From: a virus
Length of the DNA: 41,113 bases
IMG/VR virus record: IMGVR_UViG_3300044714_000138
Span: 1 to 41,113 of that record
Reading direction: 5' to 3' (one strand)
Shown here: in pieces, positions 38,543-41,113 of the stretch
Layout: each line of letters begins with the position of its first letter
Numbering within the stretch: position 1 is the stretch's first letter
Made by a program: the position numbers and the translations under genes
The notes under the pieces: model-generated
Databases searched by the model: none
The model's input: the letters and a program-made list of their open reading frames with translations, nothing else
Told to the model about the DNA's origin: nothing

Positions 38543-39234
38543 CCTTGACTTAGATTTATCCAAGCCCAATTAGGCGCCTGTTGAGATTGCAACGTAGATC
38601 GTTTTGTATTAACCAAATCCATAGGTGCAATATCAATGATCACTTGCTCAAGCTCATAAAGTTTTTGAGATGACTGAGGCTGCATAGTGATATTGAAGTA
38701 CTGGCAAATAAATTCAGCCAAAGCATATTTCAAATAGGTGATGTAATACAGGTCAATAGTTAAAGACAAGTCCTGAAACAGTGATGTAATTTGAGATAAA
38801 CTAAACTTTCCCCATATAGTAAAGGGATAATTCGAGTCCGGATAAAAATAAACAAATAAATTACTTCCACCAAAACAGCGTTCATAATAATAAGTAAAAG
38901 GTAAGGATTGCTGATTTTCTGCTCTTCCACTGCCTTGAAAATTACGTCGATTAATAAAGGTCATGGGATAACGAACGGTTTGTATAAAGAACACTAAAGT
39001 TTCTATACTCAACAAATTGGGTATAAAATATTCTTGTACATTTTGTGCGAAGTTACTATCGTATTCAAGGTAATAAGGTATGATACGGTCATTGGCTGTT
39101 TTAATGGCAATTACTTCATTGAGCATCTGCAACCCATTATTAATGTCCAACTCAGTTGGTTCATTATAAATAGGCGTATTTTTTCCGCTCAAATAGTAAG
39201 CGCCATTGATCAGCTGCAAGACCGTATATATCAT
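38524..39234 (-). CDS. Head-completion/tail accessory protein (P22 gp4-like)
   Basis: 236 aa. Helical N-terminus (MIYTVLQLINGAYYLSG, GLQMLNEVIAIKTANDRI) followed by a mixed region and a C-terminal helix pair (LYYITYLKYALAEFICQYFN). Size, order (before gp10) and hydrophobic profile fit the gp4-type ring protein that binds the portal. The catalytic residues proposed for some gp4 proteins are not evident here. Confidence 0.75.
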   Translation of the reverse strand: MIYTVLQLINGAYYLSGKNTPIYNEPTELDINNGLQMLNEVIAIKTANDRIIPYYLEYDSNFAQNVQEYFIPNLLSIETLVFFIQTVRYPMTFINRRNFQGSGRAENQQSLPFTYYYERCFGGSNLFVYFYPDSNYPFTIWGKFSLSQITSLFQDLSLTIDLYYITYLKYALAEFICQYFNITMQPQSSQKLYELEQVIIDIAPMDLVNTKRSTLQSQQAPNWAWINLSQGWGPVP

Positions 39235-39242
39235 AAATCCTC

Positions 39243-39995
39243 TTACATATAGTCCTGAAAAGCTAAAATACTTAAACTTAAGCTTCCTGTTACTTCATAA
39301 TCAATTGCAGGAACAAGTACAGATGACACTGTAGCTAATAAGCATGGGCATTCCACAGATAATATCTGATCAATAGATGCTACGGCGCCACTTACTGTAA
39401 TGATCCCTGGACCCGATGAGCCAGATGGCCGAAGTACCGCGGTATTGCCAGCAGCCGTAGCTTTAAGATCAATACTTAATGTTACGTTGGTAGCAAGAGT
39501 AGTAGGAACACCCGTTACTAGACTAACGGCGGTAAATGTTGCAGCTATACCAGTGCTGAGAACAGAAATAGGCGTATCCCACCAACATTTACGATAACCT
39601 GCGTTGCCATATTTCCATATTTTAAGGAAATGCGAAGAGCCATCGGTACGCCATGCTCCAATATATCGAAATGCACTATAACCATAAGGCATTAAGGGCT
39701 GATTTTTAGATAGAGACAATAACGTAGCTGTAGGATTGCCGTTAACAGGATCAGAAATAACGAATAAATAATACCAAGTACTTGCTGCTAAGGTACCCTG
39801 ATCTAAACCATTCACACCCGTACTTGCCGTATTTAAAATAACTGCATTCTGTAAAACAATGTCATATATATTCGTCGAGTCTCGACATTGACCTGATGAC
39901 AAAGTTAATGTTGTATTAGATAACCAAGAATCTAATAGATTGTTGTCGTATAAAAAAGGTAAATTTTGAATAGGTATACCACTTAAAGATGACAT
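39243..39995 (-). CDS. Virion decoration-like protein
   Basis: 250 aa. The middle holds a module known in many phage virion proteins: GLDQGTLAASTWYYLFVISDP, then PYGYSAFRYIGAWRTDGSSHFL. A C-terminal Ser/Thr-rich beta region follows. It lies between coat and gp4-like genes, where head decoration or head-fibre proteins occur. Its exact role is inferred. Confidence 0.65.
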   Translation of the reverse strand: MSSLSGIPIQNLPFLYDNNLLDSWLSNTTLTLSSGQCRDSTNIYDIVLQNAVILNTASTGVNGLDQGTLAASTWYYLFVISDPVNGNPTATLLSLSKNQPLMPYGYSAFRYIGAWRTDGSSHFLKIWKYGNAGYRKCWWDTPISVLSTGIAATFTAVSLVTGVPTTLATNVTLSIDLKATAAGNTAVLRPSGSSGPGIITVSGAVASIDQILSVECPCLLATVSSVLVPAIDYEVTGSLSLSILAFQDYM

Positions 39996-40048
39996 GATAG
40001 ATATCCTTTTGTTATTCGTGAACAGGGCGGACTAGCCGCCCGCCAAAC

Positions 40049-41113
40049 TTAAAGAGGGAATAGCAATCGCTGACTATTAGGGGCATATAAAGTTGAGCCC
40101 CAAATAACATCGCGGACATAAGCTAGGGCGTTTAATCCAAACCCTTGCGAACCCCAGTAATGCCGAATAGAACACCCTGAATCTTTATCAACAGTAGTTA
40201 CTGTTTGATAAGGGTTTTGATCAGGTAATGCAGGCATTGCCAAATAGAACTGATCACCCGACATAAAGCATCCAGCTCGATGAGACGGCATAACAGTTAC
40301 TTGCATACCGGCTGCCAAGGCATAATTGATATTTTGATTTTGGTTTTGTACCCAAGTTAATCCTTGACCGGCACCACCAGCACGCAAACTAACAACAACA
40401 TTACCGGAGCCATCAGCACCTGCATTTGCTATTGCTACAAATTGAACTTTTTGTTGACAGACTTGATGACCAATGTATTGCAAAAAGCGCAAATTAGGTT
40501 GATTCATAACGCCATCATTAAATTCAAATAAATCACCCACCTTAATTGCATTGGCATCATTAGGAGTAGCGCCGCTAAAAGTAATTTGAGTAACATTAGT
40601 ACCGCTGGGATCATTAACAGAAACAATCGTTAATACATTTCCACCGCTACCTGTATTACCTACAGTTCCAGCATAATGCACAGGGAGCAAGTTGGATTTA
40701 ATCCACATTGCATCACTGAAATCGCCCAATTCCCAATAATTATCAATTTGATTATTTCGATCAGTAGCAAATTGAGTTAAACCAGAACCAATAATTTGCG
40801 GAACGCTTACGACGGGAATAAAACCCATTCGTTTATTTTTAGCTGAGCCATAATCGTCATAATTTGCTACAGCTTGCGCCAACTGAGTAAATGAATTAAT
40901 AGGACTTAAGGTTGCACCGGATAATCCAGCATAATAAAACCGATAAGGTCCTGAAGAAGATTGAACCTGACCGTATGTTGAGCCTTGCGGATCATTAGCA
41001 ACTACGCCACTCACAAAGTTTTTAGCTACATCCGACTCAATAGCTGAACCTAACTCTTTAATGGCAGCTTCATCGAAGCGATCCATATATGACCGGGCAT
41101 TAAATATAAATTG
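40049..41113 (-). CDS. Major coat protein, C-terminal part (P22 gp5-like), cut by the window edge
   Basis: Open frame running in from the right edge and ending at 40049; it is the continuation of the gene that starts at 406. An internal ATG at 41086 is not the real start. The segment contains an insertion-like stretch rich in Gly, Asn and Thr about a third of the way in, plausibly the insertion (I) domain that P22-type coat proteins carry. The gene lies between scaffold and a decoration-like protein. It is expected to be the most abundant virion protein. Confidence 0.8.
   Translation of the reverse strand, partial: QFIFNARSYMDRFDEAAIKELGSAIESDVAKNFVSGVVANDPQGSTYGQVQSSSGPYRFYYAGLSGATLSPINSFTQLAQAVANYDDYGSAKNKRMGFIPVVSVPQIIGSGLTQFATDRNNQIDNYWELGDFSDAMWIKSNLLPVHYAGTVGNTGSGGNVLTIVSVNDPSGTNVTQITFSGATPNDANAIKVGDLFEFNDGVMNQPNLRFLQYIGHQVCQQKVQFVAIANAGADGSGNVVVSLRAGGAGQGLTWVQNQNQNINYALAAGMQVTVMPSHRAGCFMSGDQFYLAMPALPDQNPYQTVTTVDKDSGCSIRHYWGSQGFGLNALAYVRDVIWGSTLYAPNSQRLLFPL
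40987..41113. repeat. Terminal direct repeat closing the circle (right copy)
   Basis: Exact copy of bases 1-127. Joining the copies restores one uninterrupted coat-protein gene of about 447 codons, which is the best evidence that the ends are contiguous in the real molecule. Confidence 0.95.

Overview
The window is one complete, circular (or circularly permuted) genome of a short-tailed, P22-like dsDNA phage. Bases 1-127 are identical to bases 40987-41113, so the contig closes on itself, with a unique length of about 40,986 bp. The major coat protein gene is cut by this artificial junction: its N-terminus is at the left edge and its C-terminus at the right edge. The DNA is AT-rich, nearly all genes carry Shine-Dalgarno sites, and many overlap by 1-4 bases. 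The host is probably a gammaproteobacterium. P22-type morphogenesis, lambda-type O/P replication, a CsrA homologue and lipoboxes fit that. An intracellular, Legionella-like host is only a guess.

Layout. (1) Late operon, minus strand, running through the circle junction: a zinc-ribbon/AT-hook protein, small and large terminase, portal, a small basic protein, scaffold and coat (5.9 kb to 1, then 41.1 to 40.0 kb). It continues with a decoration-like protein, gp4-like and gp10-like neck proteins, ejection-type proteins, a large collar-containing tail protein, tail fibres with a glycine-rich tip, and small membrane or basic proteins (40.0 to 24.5 kb). (2) Minus-strand early/middle operon, 13.4 to 6.5 kb: a PRPP-synthetase-like plus NAMPT-like gene pair (candidate NAD+ reconstitution), many small zinc-binding proteins, a Lar-like protein, and a GH108 endolysin followed by two one-TM micro-ORFs (holin candidates). 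(3) Replication block, 14.4 to 17.1 kb: VRR-NUC nuclease, P-like loader, O-like initiator with an iteron origin inside its gene, a pair of perfect DnaA boxes and a tRNA with anticodon CAT. (4) Minus-strand operon, 22.6 to 17.1 kb: CsrA, a Sak4-like ATPase, an SSB-like protein with the DDDIPF tail, YopX, a lipoprotein, a hexanucleotide-repeat gene and many small unknowns. (5) Short plus-strand operons: 6.0-6.4 kb (ribbon-helix-helix), 13.9-14.3 kb (HTH) and 22.7-24.4 kb (XRE repressor, lipoprotein, small membrane proteins, an RHH-like protein).

Regulation is unusually readable. At 22.58-22.71 kb, divergent promoters are covered by five 15-bp operators (ATCT-N7-AGAT). At 13.8 kb, a near-consensus promoter is overlaid by two 17-bp palindromes. 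Two late promoters, near 5.9 kb and 1.35 kb, share an array of TTGTAAAT repeats at exact 11-bp spacing. No integrase, excisionase or ParA is visible, so a phage with repressor-like switches but no recognisable integration module is the main puzzle.

The strongest candidates for new biology are the NARP1-like NAD+ pair, the phage CsrA, the phased late-promoter repeats, the five-operator switch with its operon of small membrane proteins, the hexanucleotide-repeat gene that is open in two frames, and the two micro-holin candidates.
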